Source: Beroe forskalii
Lineage: Eukaryota > Ctenophora > Nuda > Beroida > Beroidae
DNA length: 64,000 nucleotides
Direction: 5' to 3'
Assembly (NCBI GenBank): GCA_011033025.1
Contig: WFMF01000399.1
Coordinates: 1-64,000, forward strand
Positions 1-11,515 of this stretch are shown here, in pieces (the first letter of the stretch is position 1; every line of letters starts with the position of its first letter). The notes under the pieces were generated by a model. The model ran no database searches and was not told the origin of the DNA. It saw nothing but the letters and a program-made list of their open reading frames with translations. A program made the translations under genes and the position numbers.

Positions 1-194
1 TATTACGCATGGTAAAATCAGGATTTATTACGCTGTAGGTCATAATAATTTATTATGGTGCGGTGGAACAGTGCGTAATAATTTAACATAACACAGTCGG
101 CCCAGTTAGCCTTCATATCATAGATTAAAACATTTCCTTGTGTTTTAGAACATCTCTTTTTTACGAGTAATTACGATTGCATGTTCAGTTAATC

Positions 195-337
195 AGTTTA
201 ATAACTCGTAAAAATTGCAAACCTCTGCAATAAAAACCTCGGCCTTCGGCCTCGGTTCTTAATGCGATATAACACACTCGGGCCTTCGGCCCTCGTGTGT
301 TATATCCCGGTTAGTAATTTTTACTCGTTACTAAACT
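195..337. repeat. Small foldback element with inner hairpins
   Basis: The two ends (195-216 and 316-337) are about 22-bp imperfect inverted copies of each other. Inside are a CTCGGCCTTCGGCCTCGG hairpin near 238-255 and a longer one at 266-307, whose GATATAACACAC arm pairs with GTGTGTTATATC. No coding potential. It looks like a non-autonomous foldback element; no target duplication was recognised. Confidence 0.5.
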
Positions 338-1165
338 CTTCAGTGGACACTTCTGTAAAGAAGTCATACAGCGAGGCAGCATCATCGAACAGGAATACGT
401 GTGCCGCTCCTCAGCAACCTTCGACTGGACAGGTGATGACTCATCACCTGTACCACACTCCTCATCATTGAGGAGGAAGGTGCTTCAGATGCTGAACAGA
501 GGGAGAAGAATTTGATGGTGTTTCGACTGACTGATGTTCTTGATCTCACAAGCTGCCCAAATGCCCGAATTGGGCCTCATGGACAGCCAAGATGGCTAAA
601 TTTGGGATTATCTCGAGAACGGGTTGAGAAAGAGCCTTAAAACCATGCTCTACCCTAACAAAACTGGCAATGCTACGTCAGTTAGAGTGGTAATTTATGA
701 CTTTTCCTCAAATAGAAGCTGATATATCGTTCATTCATTTTTTGGGCACTTCCCAAAAAGGGCGTGGCCAAAAACAGGTTTACGCATCGAAAATTGTTGA
801 GACTTTTTTGGTATATATTTGACCTATTTACTATCGGATCCAACACTCAAACCTAGATTAAGATTTATTTCACACCCATGTTTGGTATAGTCCTCACTAT
901 ACAGTATACACTTATACAATAAGGTAGTTATTCTATGAAGAAGTATGACTTCTGAAATCACCAACTCATTAGGATCAGGTTATCTTCTAGTAGTGATATT
1001 AAAGTATTATCAAGTTATAATGTCCAATCTGAAATTTTTGACGCCATGAATTGTGGTGTTCCAAATTTTGAAAACGAATCGGCGCAAATTTTGGTTTCTT
1101 AAACAAATTAGAAATGTTCTCGTGTGTACAGTATGTAGCTACATAGAAATGCGGGTGGTGACTAG
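338..1165. other. Non-genic stretch
   Basis: No convincing exon or repeat family was seen. The only clear structure is a 10-bp perfect hairpin with a one-base centre at 430-450 (arms CAGGTGATGA and TCATCACCTG). Confidence 0.5.
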
Positions 1166-1169
1166 GAAA

Positions 1170-1380
1170 CGCCCGGCCAACCGAAGCGAAACCAAAATAC
1201 CGGTTAACCGGGCGTTTTCAACCAACCGAAACCGTCACCAAATATTTTGATTTCGCAATTAACCGTTTAGGGAAATCGGTCGGTAAACCGAACCGAAGCC
1301 GAACTACCGGTTAACCGGCGTTATTAGCGAACCGAAACCGTCACCAGATTTTTTGAGAAATGTTAACCGGTCGTTTGGTA
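1170..1380. repeat. Tandem pair of AACCG-rich repeats
   Basis: Two diverged copies of about 110 bp lie head to tail. Each carries ACCGGTTAACCGG, then GAACCGAAACCGTCACCA-like sequence, then a T-rich end. The material is rich in AACCG/CGGTT steps on both strands. Function unknown. Confidence 0.55.
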
Positions 1381-1520
1381 GGGGTAACTGCAAATCTCGC
1401 CCATCATGTTCAAGCAGCTTCATATTTTGTAAATTTGTAACCATGAAGCGTTGCGAACAAAAGATATCATATAGTGAGATCTAGATAACGTTATCATATT
1501 TGAGAAACCTGCATTCAATT

Positions 1521-1564
1521 GAGTGTCTTTTAACATTTGCATCCTCAAATGTTAAAAGACACTC
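1521..1564. repeat. Perfect 19-bp inverted repeat
   Basis: Arms 1521-1539 and 1546-1564 are perfect reverse complements around a 6-base loop (CATCCT). The hairpin lies exactly at the upstream edge of the recognisable retrotransposon sequence that follows, so it may mark the insertion junction. Confidence 0.75.
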
Positions 1565-2510
1565 AGACTTAAACACTACAACAACAAGCTTATCACCTTC
1601 TGGAGCGACAGCCTATCGGCACTCCAAGCTCTTTCCAACAGAATCCACAGGAACAAATCAGTTGCAGACTGTCACAAGTCACTCACCTCCCTAGCTCATG
1701 ACAACACAGTCCAAGTCAGATGGATAAAAGCCCACATCGGACACTGGGGAAACGAGAAAGCAGACCAGCTTGCCAAGGCTGGCACCAAAGATGGTAACCC
1801 GTCACCAGCCTTGTCCCCATTTCATTCATCAAACACTTAATCAATACCAAGGTAACCAACCTCAGCCACGACAGGTGGATCACCAACAAACATGCTCACA
1901 CTGACATGATCATAGGTAACCATCAGAAGAAGGTTTTTCACACACTTAACAACAACACTGGCAACCGTATCCGGTACCGAACTGCTATCTCCATTATTAC
2001 AGGACACATAGGACTGAACAAACACTTGCACAGAATAACACGCGCTGACACACCAAACTGCCCTTACTGCACTGACACTGAGGAGACAGTGGCACACTTC
2101 ATTGGACAATGCCCTGCTTTTATGAGAATCAGAGGCAACACACTCGGGACATACTATGACTCCATTAACGACATCATGGACAACAACAGTATGGACGCAC
2201 TGATCAATTACACACTCCAAACCAAAAGACTACAGCGAACAGAGGAGGAGGCGGACAATACAGGGGTGACATAGCATCTACTCATCTCTCCGATAGCTCT
2301 GAAGTATCTGGTATTGTATTGGTAAAGGTATCCTCCCCTCGCTAGCCACACCCTCATTTCACCCTCCACCACCTCCATCACCTTTCACCCTCACCCCCCG
2401 TCGCCTCGGCGACTAGAGGTAGGCACAGTCCCACTCCGGGACTATCCTCTTGCGGACCCTCGGGTCCGGCCTCTCTTTTGATGATGATCCTCAATCCTCA
2501 TTCCCCAGGT
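1565..2510 (+). mobile_element. 5'-truncated non-LTR retrotransposon (RNase H end)
   Basis: From about 1565 one frame reads as the end of an RNase H domain: FWSDSLSALQAL, then VQVRWIKAHIGHWGNEKADQ, the usual catalytic-Asp and H..GNExAD motifs of RNase H domains in non-LTR elements. That frame stops near 1840. A second frame, open across 1834-2274, continues with TGHIGLNKHL, then CPYC and HFIGQCPAF, the Cys/His tail typical of such elements. At least one frameshift separates the two. Reverse transcriptase and endonuclease are absent, so this is a dead, 5'-truncated copy. The 3' untranslated part probably runs through the CT-rich stretch to about 2510; that end is approximate. Confidence 0.8.
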
Positions 2511-2764
2511 CTTACTGAAAGAAAGCCCCTGTTCAAGCCAAAAATTGTGCGGGTCCAGTTTGATTCTCCTGGTAAGACAACTTTAAAATAATCTGGGGCT
2601 CTTCCATGAAAACGTTTTTTACCTGTTTTGTGGACCCTTGTTCGTAAGTGCAATGATTCACGAGTACTTTTAGGCAACAAAAAACGAAAATCGACCTCTG
2701 AACCCCCCGGCCCCCTTAATAACAACTAATCCGTAGATAGAATTTATTATATTTAATTTTTCAG

Positions 2765-5383
2765 GGCCAATGCATTGCGTCTCACTTGACGGATTGGATA
2801 AACTTCAGGGCATTCATCGAAATACCTACCCACTGGCTGTTTACGGGGGTATGGACACATTCAGCCGGAGAGCGTTATTTCTTAGAATAGCTGAAAGCAA
2901 CAGGGACCAGATGTTAATTGGGAGATATTGGTTCGATTACTTGTGTGAGCAAAAATGCTGCCCTCGATTCCTGAGAGTTGATCGGGGCAACGAAACTGAC
3001 GTTATGTGCGGGCTCCACAAAGCGGTTAAAGATCTCTTAATCACTGCAGCTGGTGATCCAGGTGGGAGATTAACACGTTCTTGCTAAAAGCAGGAACCAC
3101 CCGAAGCCACCCGAGTGATAAATACTGATTGGGCTACTTCACAAATTTTCCCACGCTACCCTGTCAATTATTGAGCTCCGATTTACGCACTTGTCCGGTC
3201 TATCACTGCTGCTACGCAGCACCTCGTTCGGAAATTTTAAACACCGCAATATAAACTGATTTAATATTTTTTCCGCATCAAAAAATTCCAATCAGATCAG
3301 AAGTTTGACCTGTAAATACAAAGCTCACTTGGCACGCGAATTTTAACCACTACAGTTCAAATTGATTGTATATTTTTTACGGCATCAAAAAATCAGACAC
3401 TCCAAGCAAGCCCGTAGTGTCAGCGTGAAGTGCTAAAGGTGGCAGTGGAATTGTTTCTCAAGTATTTTAAAACTTGTTTGCCAGCGCCCACTATATAAAA
3501 ATACAGTGATTTGTAAAGATCGCGATTTTAACATGTTAACTTTGGTTGTTGTTCACGAAAATTTGCAAATGTTTAGTCCATCACGTGAATAAGAAACTCT
3601 AAAAATCTCATCAAAATCGACGTAACCGTTTTGGCAGGAAAATTTAATAAAGAAATGCATAAAATCGTGTTATCGTCGTCTCTCTCCCGTCGTCTCTCTC
3701 CCGGTACAACCACATTTATCATAAATCACCTTGCAGAAAGCCAAAACAGATATTGAAATAAATCCAAAGGTATCGTAATCTTTGCCATAGGGCACGTGCA
3801 GTTGGATATTATATGGCAATTTAAATATCAAATTGCTTAATTGGATAATTAGCCAATTAAGCCAATTATCGCTTATATCCCGGCACAGGAGGGTGATAGC
3901 GCCTTAAATCTAACGGTGAATTAAACAACGTCATAAATTGAATTTCGAAAGTTATATCCAAACTTTTCATTACAAATCGTTTTATTAGATAATTGGCCAA
4001 TTAAACCAATTATCGCTAATATCGCGCCTCAGCAATATTGTATCGACTCAAATCCATCGGCATCGAAAACTTTCGATCACTATGATGGATGATGATCCAT
4101 GTTGAATGAAATTGGTGACGCAGAATTTGTTCGACATCAAAAAGAATGATATGGTATGACAAAAAGAAATTGGAAATTGTGTAGGTTCCACAGCGGTTGT
4201 AAATTTATGCGATTAAAAACGGTGATATGTACTTAAATCGCAGCGCTGGCGTGGTGGTGGGCTTTAACTGCAAGAAATGAAACTATTGATATATTTTCTA
4301 TTGCTCTATTGAGTTAAGTAGCCAATATTCCTTGCAACAAACATCTCACTGCCACGCCAGCGCTGCGATTTAAGTACATATCATCACATTTAATCGCATA
4401 AATTTACAACCGCTGCGAGACCTACACAATTTCCAATTGTTTCTTGTCATACCTATACGTATTTAAAACTTGCAGGCTCGCTGGGCCTGCAAATACTCGG
4501 TTCACTCGGCACTGCTACGCAGCACCTCGTTCGTCGTTCGGACATTTTCAAATTAATTGAATCCTCTTTACCGCATCAAAAAATTCCAATAATATCAAAA
4601 GTTATGTTGCAACGTTCTTAAAACAGCATTAAACTGAGATGAACGCGCGCGATCCATCGGCAATTTTACCATAGCAACGCGCGCGCCTATATCCATACTT
4701 TAAGTGGGCGACCCAAAATGTGTCTACAAAAGAATAATTATCATAATAGTAGTACAGACAATCTGATTTTATAAGACTAAGAGAGAGATTTTGTATGATA
4801 GACTCACTGACAGTTTTCTAGTTGATTACAATACTAAATTTCAGATGACCCTTGGAGTAAAGATACAAAGCAGACACTTTACGGACCAAGCACAAGGAAT
4901 ATCACCATTGAACGGTTCTGGAGAAATGTGAACATGAAAATAGGAGGGTTTTTTAAACCTAAGTTAGATGCACTCGTGAACTCGGGAAAATATGATTCCA
5001 CGTCAGAATTACACCGAAAGGTGCTTGCGTATGTTTTTATTCCCGTTATTCAAAGGGAGCTAGACATTCTGCTAAATGAGCACAATCAACACCACATCCG
5101 TACGCAGAAAAATGTTATGCTGCCAACTGGAGGACGCCCAGACTATTTCTTCAGGTGTCCAGAAAAATATGGAAGCATTTTCCAAGGTCGTCCAATAAAT
5201 GATGAAATTTTATCCAGAGTGAACGAAACCTTTCAGCTAGAGACTGTTAATACTTCCGTTACAGTTGAGGATGATCTTTTGCGAATTATTTCTCTGTTTG
5301 TTCCGGAACCCGCCAATATACTTCCGAGTGAAGTTGACGTCAAGTACGCCGAAATCATTCATTATATAGACTCCATTTTATGA
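2765..5383 (+). CDS. Integrase-core (DDE) protein, two exons, 5' incomplete
   Basis: Exons 2765-3061 and 4845-5383 join in phase across a GT-AG intron of 1783 bp (donor GTGGGA, acceptor TTTCAG). The joined protein has an rve-type integrase fold as found in a widespread metazoan family related to IS3EU-type transposons. It begins GPMHCVSLDGLDKL (first Asp), has RVDRGNE (second Asp), and after the splice YGPSTRNITIERFW (Glu). A C-terminal part follows with YVFIPVIQRELDILLNEHN, and a stop ends it at 5383. All three DDE residues are present and no frame break is seen in about 278 codons. The upstream exon that normally carries the N-terminal region was not found: 2765 is preceded by an acceptor (TTTTTCAG), and sequence before 2510 is retrotransposon. 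It could be a transposase relic or a domesticated gene; the intron and intact frame do not decide this. Confidence 0.75.
3197..4620. repeat. Repeats inside the integrase-gene intron
   Basis: A direct repeat of about 120 bp occurs near 3197-3320 and 4500-4615; both copies contain GCTACGCAGCACCTCGTTCG and then CGCATCAAAAAATTCCAAT. Between them lies a foldback with arms near 4150-4264 and 4340-4455 (GATTTAAGTACATATCA and its complement). A short AATTGGATAATTAGCCAATT-like motif recurs near 3838 and 3989. The direct repeats may be the ends of an inserted element, with the foldback nested inside. Confidence 0.6.
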
Positions 5384-5754
5384 AGATTTCTAGAGGTTTG
5401 TTCATCAACTGCCTAAAAACATTAAAAATAGAACCAAACGGTACTTACAGTAGGAGAAAACGATTAAGAAAAGTAGTGCGGCACGCTCAGTTGAATCAAT
5501 GGGCTATCTCTTCCTCATAAAATGGATTACGCTTTCGAACCACTAGGTTTGGAATCAGATTTTTTAATGTTGCTTGATCATTGAATACTTATCTCCGCTC
5601 AAGATTGATCAAAATCTAAGAAGTTCCGGTTTTAGCAATGTTTGATGGCCATCACTGAATTCTCGGAATCGGAGCTGTGGGTACGGTACGTCGGTACAGC
5701 GTTGACACTTGACACACAGATCAGAAAATCGATCATATCAGTGATAGATCCGCA

Positions 5755-6040
5755 TGCAATGTAAGTCTCTTACTACTTCCTAATTTCGTACTAGGTTCTA
5801 ACCTGGGCGGGACTAGGTAGTGAGAAATTTCTCAATAGGAAAGTACTTTTTCAATGAATTTGATTATAAGGTTTAAACTTAAAAACGGTTTATTCAAGAG
5901 TTTTAGTATTGAGCTGAAATTTAGCCACTACTCTTCCAAGTGATAATGTACTTTTCTATTGAGAAATTTCTCGCTACCTAGTCGCACCTAGGTTAGAACC
6001 TAGTACGAGTCTAGAAAGTGGTAAGAGACTTACATTGTAT
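5755..6040. mobile_element. Foldback (MITE-like) element
   Basis: Left arm (about 5757-5855) and right arm (about 5935-6037) are inverted copies. The outer part reads ATGTAAGTCTCTTACTAC on the left and its complement on the right, and both arms share GAGAAATTTCTC and CTAGGTTCTAACCTGG-like blocks. The centre is about 80 bp of AT-rich DNA. No ORF. No clear target duplication. Confidence 0.65.
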
Positions 6041-6599
6041 TATAAAAGTATAAAATGTCCAAAATGCCGGTTCTGATATTTGATATAGGTAGTTTGAAAA
6101 TGGATAATTCCCGAACTAATTTCGACTTTTCGATACACATTTCTTATTATAAAGAACTTATTTCTTTTTGTCTTAAATCATTGAACATTGCTGTCAAAGA
6201 TTGGTACTAAAACTCTAAAAGAGTAAACGTAAAGCGAAAGCAATAACCAGATTCGATATATTCATAATGATTAATGTTAAAAATCAGTCCCATAACAGGC
6301 AACTTGACTTAGTTTTACTTGATTTGAGATTGAAGTTCATTGTACTGAAATTCTGTCCTTCGGTTTGTTCGACTTATTCAATCCCAACATCTTTTACATT
6401 ACTATAAAATTCTGCTTTTGTAATGAAATTATAATTTGTAAGGCACTGCATTGTGATATTGTGTGTACTGCATATATTGTTTCTTTGTTTATACTGACAT
6501 ACTGTGCTTGATTCCATAAACTACGCTGCAAAAATTTCTCGTGTTTTTCGGCTTCATTTGTGTCTTATTTCAAGCATTCGCTGTTATATAATATGTTCA

Positions 6600-7070
6600 T
6601 GGAAGGGGGGGGGGAAACCCACTCAATTTTCGTGGATATAAAAAATGACCAATCGGGGGTTTACCTAATTTTGGGGGGTTTTGGGGGTTTAGTTTTCAGT
6701 GTCAAAGCAACCTCAACTGTGAAAAAGGGACATTTCTTTCAAATGAGCAACTGGTACCATTTTGGTTTCTGTTTTTTCAGAAGTACCCTTTTGATTTGGT
6801 GCCAAATTTGTGCCCGATTTATTGCGCCTTGTTGAAATGATACGTTATTGTTCGTGATTTTTGGCAATTTTTTCAAATGGTACTTTTTGTTGTTGCTTAA
6901 TTTTGTTGCTTTTTTGAATCATACTATGGATGGTTGCCCACCTAGACTCATTTTTGCTTTCGATAGGGGGTTTAATTGGGGGGTAATTTAATACTTTAAT
7001 CCCCAGGTGGATATAACAAATTGCCAATAGGGGGCTTAATTTTGTTTTTTTTGGGAGTTGCCCCCATGAA
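6600..7070. mobile_element. Degenerate relative of the 11.7-13.0 kb element
   Basis: GTGGATATAAAAAATGACCA followed by G-run and GGGGTTT sequence, then scattered TGGTACCA-like pieces, then a second GTGGATATAACAAATTGCCA block, mirror the ends and interior of the element at 11728-12982. The interior repeats are heavily decayed. The reading frames here are G/T-rich by-products of the repeat. Confidence 0.5.
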
Positions 7071-7210
7071 ATGTTCATCATTTCTAATTTTCGGCATCGA
7101 TAGACTGTCATCAAATTCCTACCTTTATTCAGTCCTAAATTTTACGTTTTTATATATTTTGAGTCCTTACTTTTATACATTTTGACAGCTTTATATGAAA
7201 ATGTGAAAGA

Positions 7211-8494
7211 ATGTTGGAAGCCTATAAGAAAGGCGCAAGCCTAGACCGCAGGACCAAGAACAAGCACCGCTATGCACTAACCTTTCTTGAAAAGAATGAA
7301 ATAGTTATTGGTGGACAAACCAGGACCGAATACAAACGAGATAAGTTCAGGCTAAAAGAATTTATTAACACTAATAACCTTTCTTATGAATGCCTTCACA
7401 GAGAGATTGAAAGTCATTACGGAACTACTGATCCCGTCCTCCTTGTTTCTGTCACGGGTCCCGTTATAAGGACTGATGAGGACCTGCTAGCGTGTAAGCG
7501 GAACATATTTTTATACCTGAACTCCGAAGCTAAGAAAGCCAGCAATGACACTTTTAGATCTTTAGTGTCCAAAGAAGAGAATAAAGAGTCCATTCTGAGT
7601 AAAGATAGTGTGGTTGAAGTGACTGCAACTTCACTGCCTCCCATCAAAAGATTCAAATCATCAAAGCCGCTCAAATCTGTGTTACCAACCATAAACCCTA
7701 GCAGATTGGCGAATATTGGTAAGGATCTTTGTCAAGGGGAACTAAATATTTGCTTTGTAACTGTGAAGACCTACGATTTTGCAGAAGATGAGTTTCGTAT
7801 CAAGGAAACAATAACCGTGACCCCAGACAAGTTCACAATCGAAGAGCAGATGTTCAACGAAGGAGGCTTTAGATTTGTACATAAAATGCGAATGAATGGT
7901 CACGAGTATGTAGCTAAGTTCTACAACCCAGATGCTGTGAAACTAATAGAAAGAACATGCCAATCTTCTCCACGTGCCATGAGTTTTAAAGCTGTAAAAA
8001 CTGCTGCTCTGTGTGCAAACATGATGAAGCTTTATCAACAGGAACTAGGAATGAAGAAAAGAATCGGAAAATTCCTAGAATGTTTCATAGTAGAGGAATT
8101 TTCCGGCACATCAATAAGGTTCCCTGCGATACAGTTCCCAGTTGTTGTTGAGCAAGAAATCAAGTGCGATTCTGGTCTTCTAAAGTTTATAAACAACACC
8201 GGTGACTTCGATAGATCAATCGACACTAATATCTTATCTTTTTGTGAAGGATTTTGTCACTTTGTTTATATCAAATCAGACAGAAAACTTATGCCATTAG
8301 ACATACAAGCGTTCGTGTTTGACAAGGATAACATTGTTTTCACTGACCCCGAGATAGCAACACCTGAGGAACTTGATCAAGGTTCATGGTTGTTCACCGC
8401 AGGGAACCTGGGCAAGACAGCTATTGACAAATTTTTCGAAGAACATCGGTGCAGTGATGCTTTGTGTGGCAAACTTGGATTGCCTTATGTTTAA
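7211..8494 (+). CDS. Alpha-kinase domain protein, intronless
   Basis: 427 codons without an intron. An N-terminal part of about 200 residues that I do not recognise is followed by an atypical (alpha) protein kinase domain at about 205-425. Visible landmarks are YVAKFYN (ATP-binding Lys near 235), EGFCHFVY, PLDIQAF (the DxQ catalytic Asp near 362), FTDPEI (Asp near 378), GNLGKTAIDKFF (glycine-rich loop) and EHRCSDALCGKLGL, whose His and two Cys match the zinc-binding site that stabilises TRPM7/eEF2-kinase-type domains. With all these present the kinase is probably active on Ser/Thr of coiled or helical substrates; the substrate is unknown. No TRPM channel or eEF2K repeats are attached. The ATG at 7211 is the first in frame, but an upstream exon cannot be excluded. 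Lack of introns beside intron-rich genes suggests a retrocopy or a naturally single-exon member. Confidence 0.88.
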   Translation: MLEAYKKGASLDRRTKNKHRYALTFLEKNEIVIGGQTRTEYKRDKFRLKEFINTNNLSYECLHREIESHYGTTDPVLLVSVTGPVIRTDEDLLACKRNIFLYLNSEAKKASNDTFRSLVSKEENKESILSKDSVVEVTATSLPPIKRFKSSKPLKSVLPTINPSRLANIGKDLCQGELNICFVTVKTYDFAEDEFRIKETITVTPDKFTIEEQMFNEGGFRFVHKMRMNGHEYVAKFYNPDAVKLIERTCQSSPRAMSFKAVKTAALCANMMKLYQQELGMKKRIGKFLECFIVEEFSGTSIRFPAIQFPVVVEQEIKCDSGLLKFINNTGDFDRSIDTNILSFCEGFCHFVYIKSDRKLMPLDIQAFVFDKDNIVFTDPEIATPEELDQGSWLFTAGNLGKTAIDKFFEEHRCSDALCGKLGLPYV

Positions 8495-8829
8495 GTGCTT
8501 CGTTACTGCAATAATTGACGTGGAAAAGTTTATTCCAGAACTATAATCATGTCATTTAAGTTTTTTTAATCATACCACAGTAAATACTAAATACCAATCC
8601 AAAATACATAAAAGGAATGTTTTATATAATAATTGACGTTGATGAAGCTAATTTGCTCAATTGGATGATAATCATATTTCCCCAACTAACCCACCTAAGA
8701 TACAATTGTTTAGTTGTTTTTACCAGGTGAACTGAGTGATTTGTATGATTTAGTAATTTATATTTCCTGTTATCTATATTTCCCCCAACCCACTTCAGAT
8801 ACATAGAGAGATATAAGTATGTAGAAGTA

Positions 8830-10039
8830 CCGGGTGGGCCAAAAAGAACGTTACAAAAGTAACGCGCTGTAACTTTGGTTGTGTTTGGGATGTCATAGGT
8901 ATGTACGATACAATTTTGCTCTAAAAATATGAAATGTCTACCTCAAAAAATGTTCGAGTTATCAACGGAAAACCGGTTTATTTGCCATATCTCAGCTTCT
9001 GAGACTCAAAAACTTTAGCTACTCCATGATCATTTTTACCGCATATTGCCCGAAATATCCTGAAAGTTTCATCAAGATTGCTCAAAAAGCCTCGCGGAGA
9101 TACGCGCCTTTTTGTGTAGCAAAAAGTGTACATAAACTTAAAGCACAATGAAAGGGTACATTATGCAAGCTTGCATAGTTTTTCTTGTCCTAATATGGAG
9201 ATAAGCACGGAGTTTGTTTACATTTCATCTGCAGAGTGGGATCGTTCACATATTACGTAATCACCTAGGGGGAGGGGGGTGTTTTCAAATGATAACGTTT
9301 GATTACGGGGAGGGGGAGGGGGTTTGGTGGTTGATTGCGTAATCAAAATATCCAATTTTTGACACAATTTTTGACTTTTTTTGCCACAAATTCTCGGCAC
9401 TTTCAGCAAAATTTTCATAAAACCAACTCAAAAGAATCATTTTTAGCAACATTTCTCAAAAATTTCCTCAATATCTTCATAAATTTTTCAATAGTTGGAA
9501 CATAATCAATTTTAAAGTATTTACACTGTCCATTTTCTTCACTTTCTACTCAAAAAGGTGGGGGGGGTTAAGCCATGATTACGTAATATTATCCTCAAGA
9601 GAGGGGGGATTGGGCTTTGATTACGTTTGATTACGAGGGGGAGGGAGGGGGTTGAAAATGGCCAAAAATTGATTACGTAATTATATGTGAACGATCCCAG
9701 TGTGTAAAAGCTTGCGTATACACACTTTTTTGCATTACAAAAAGGCGCATATCTCCGAAGTTTGTTGAGCAATCTTGATGAAACTTTCAAGATATTACGG
9801 GCAATATATGGGCAATATGATCCTGGAGTAGCTAACATTTTTGACTCTCAGAAGTTGAGATATGGCAAATAAACCGGTTTTTCGTTGATAACTCGGGCAT
9901 TTTTGAGGTAGAAATTTCAAATTTTTGGAGCAAAATTGTTCGTACATACCTTTGACATCCCAAAGTTTCATTAAGAAACTCTAAACACGACCAAAGTTAC
10001 AGCACGTTACTTTTGTAACGTTCTTTTTGGCCCACCCGG
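8830..10039. mobile_element. Long-armed foldback transposon with TA flanks
   Basis: The ends are perfect inverted copies starting CCGGGTGGGCCAAAAAGAAC, and homology continues through arms of about 400 bp (left 8830-9237, right 9699-10039) with a few indels. Both outer ends abut TA (8828-8829 and 10040-10041), as for Tc1/mariner-type insertion. There is no transposase; the middle was taken over by another element (9238-9698). A nearly complete palindrome of this length would form a strong hairpin if transcribed. Confidence 0.8.
9238..9698. mobile_element. Foldback family A, copy 1 (nested)
   Basis: Ends are inverted copies of GGGATCGTTCACATATTACG, followed by GTAATCA and G-rich blocks. The 461-bp copy sits in the centre of the 8830-10039 foldback and is flanked by the direct repeat AGT (9235-9237 and 9699-9701), a 3-bp target duplication. 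Three-base duplications and GGG-starting ends resemble Harbinger- or Zator-type elements, but no transposase is present to prove it. Both MITE arms contain GATTACGTTTGATTACG. Confidence 0.85.
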
Positions 10040-10730
10040 TATAAACTTATAAACATTAATTGTTTTTAACAGGTCAACTAAATGATTTGTATGAGTTTGT
10101 AGTTTTTATTTCCTGCTATCCATATAAGTATATACCTATATATTATATAGGTATATATTCAAAATTTCAGTAGTTAGCCGGGCCTTTTCGTTGTTTTGTT
10201 TTCATTGTATCTAGATTAGTAAATTGTTGTTCTAGATTTCCAGGTATTATAGGGAATACATTTTTTTAAATTGCATAGAATGCAAAATGTTATATAATTT
10301 TTACAGGATATTATGTTTATTTGACAAGATAATATCTTATATATAATTTTCATAAGTGCTGTACTGTATGCAAGAGTAACTTTGTTTTTATTTGTACTTC
10401 ATGCTTTGATAGTAGCTAATTTATATTTTTAGTATAAGTAGAAAGACTTTTAACCTACTTTTAACCTACTTTCATTTCATCCGAAATTGATTTATTATGT
10501 TCACTATATATTTCTATATACTTATATAATTACTTTTTTCAAATCTATTGTAGTTTAATTGATTACCTATTTCATAGCTGATTTTTCACAACTTTTAAAT
10601 TACATTTTTCTAGTATTTTAAAACCATCTTTGGATTATAGGTTTTATAGTAAAGAACTGAAGAAATCTATAGAAACCGCCGCGGACCAACACAACCAAAT
10701 CCGCTTTGGTTTTGGGAAATATATGCATAA

Positions 10731-10897
10731 GGGATCTTTCGCATATTACGCTATTACGGAATCAATTACGGCTGATTTTAATCGCCCCTCCCTCATATTC
10801 AAGTTTAAAGAAGTTGTATTTTCTACAAAAACATGTAAAGTAATCTTTTGGTATCCCCCACTCTTAGATGAGTACGTAATGATATGTGAACGATCCC
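10731..10897. mobile_element. Foldback family A, copy 2 (short form)
   Basis: A 167-bp diverged copy with the interior layout of the copies at 26086 and 57539. It starts GGGATCTTTCGCATATTACG and ends ATATGTGAACGATCCC. Flanks are TAA and TTA, so no exact duplication remains. The open frame that crosses it and the AT-rich DNA to its left is chance. Confidence 0.75.
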
Positions 10898-11274
10898 TTA
10901 CTGGAAAACCATGTGCAATGAAACAAAAATCTTTAACAGGATGTTTTTATATGTTTGACGGGAGGTGAGAGCAAAAAAGTGCCATCCATACTCTATTGAA
11001 GTATTGAAGACCGGTCTCGTTTCTTAGTTATCGTCGGTCAGCTTTCAGATGAAGAATTCAGTCTTCATACCCGAGGTACAGTATACTCAACTTGCTAAGT
11101 GGATATGAAAATTGGCAAATGGGGGTTTAATTTTTCGGGGTTAGGGCTGTTGCTGTAATTTGACTAGGTGATGCGAAGTGTCAATTGCAGTGCTATAATC
11201 ACTCGATAGTACTCTTGAATCAATAATTGTATGTCAGCAATTTGAACAGAAGTTGACTATACAAAAATAAGCTA

Positions 11275-11515
11275 AAAAGCAGCCTGTGCATGTCCTAGTG
11301 ATGACCGTATACCGGTTTAGAAGAGAGACTGTGTAAGTTGAATAATGGACGAGGCGTGCCGAGTTTATTATTGAAGGTATACGGCCACAGCTGAGATCAT
11401 TGAACTTAGTTATAATATCTCGGCCAGAAAGCACTAGAACTGACTTTTGTCCAACCAAACAACAGTATCTCCATCAAATTTTTGAGTGCTCCTTTATGAA
11501 ATAAAAATTTACTTT
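11275..11515 (-). repeat. Dispersed repeat family G, copy 1
   Basis: Contains GGACGAGGCGTGCCGAGTT and ACAGCTGAGATCATTGAAC, followed by the complement of AAGGAGCACTCAAAAATTTG. The same blocks recur in the opposite orientation at 53280-53650 and in part at 46690-46815. No coding potential; element class unknown. Confidence 0.6.

Noticed and set aside
1837-2220. 127-codon minus-strand frame
   Set aside because: Antisense of the RNase H retrotransposon tail.
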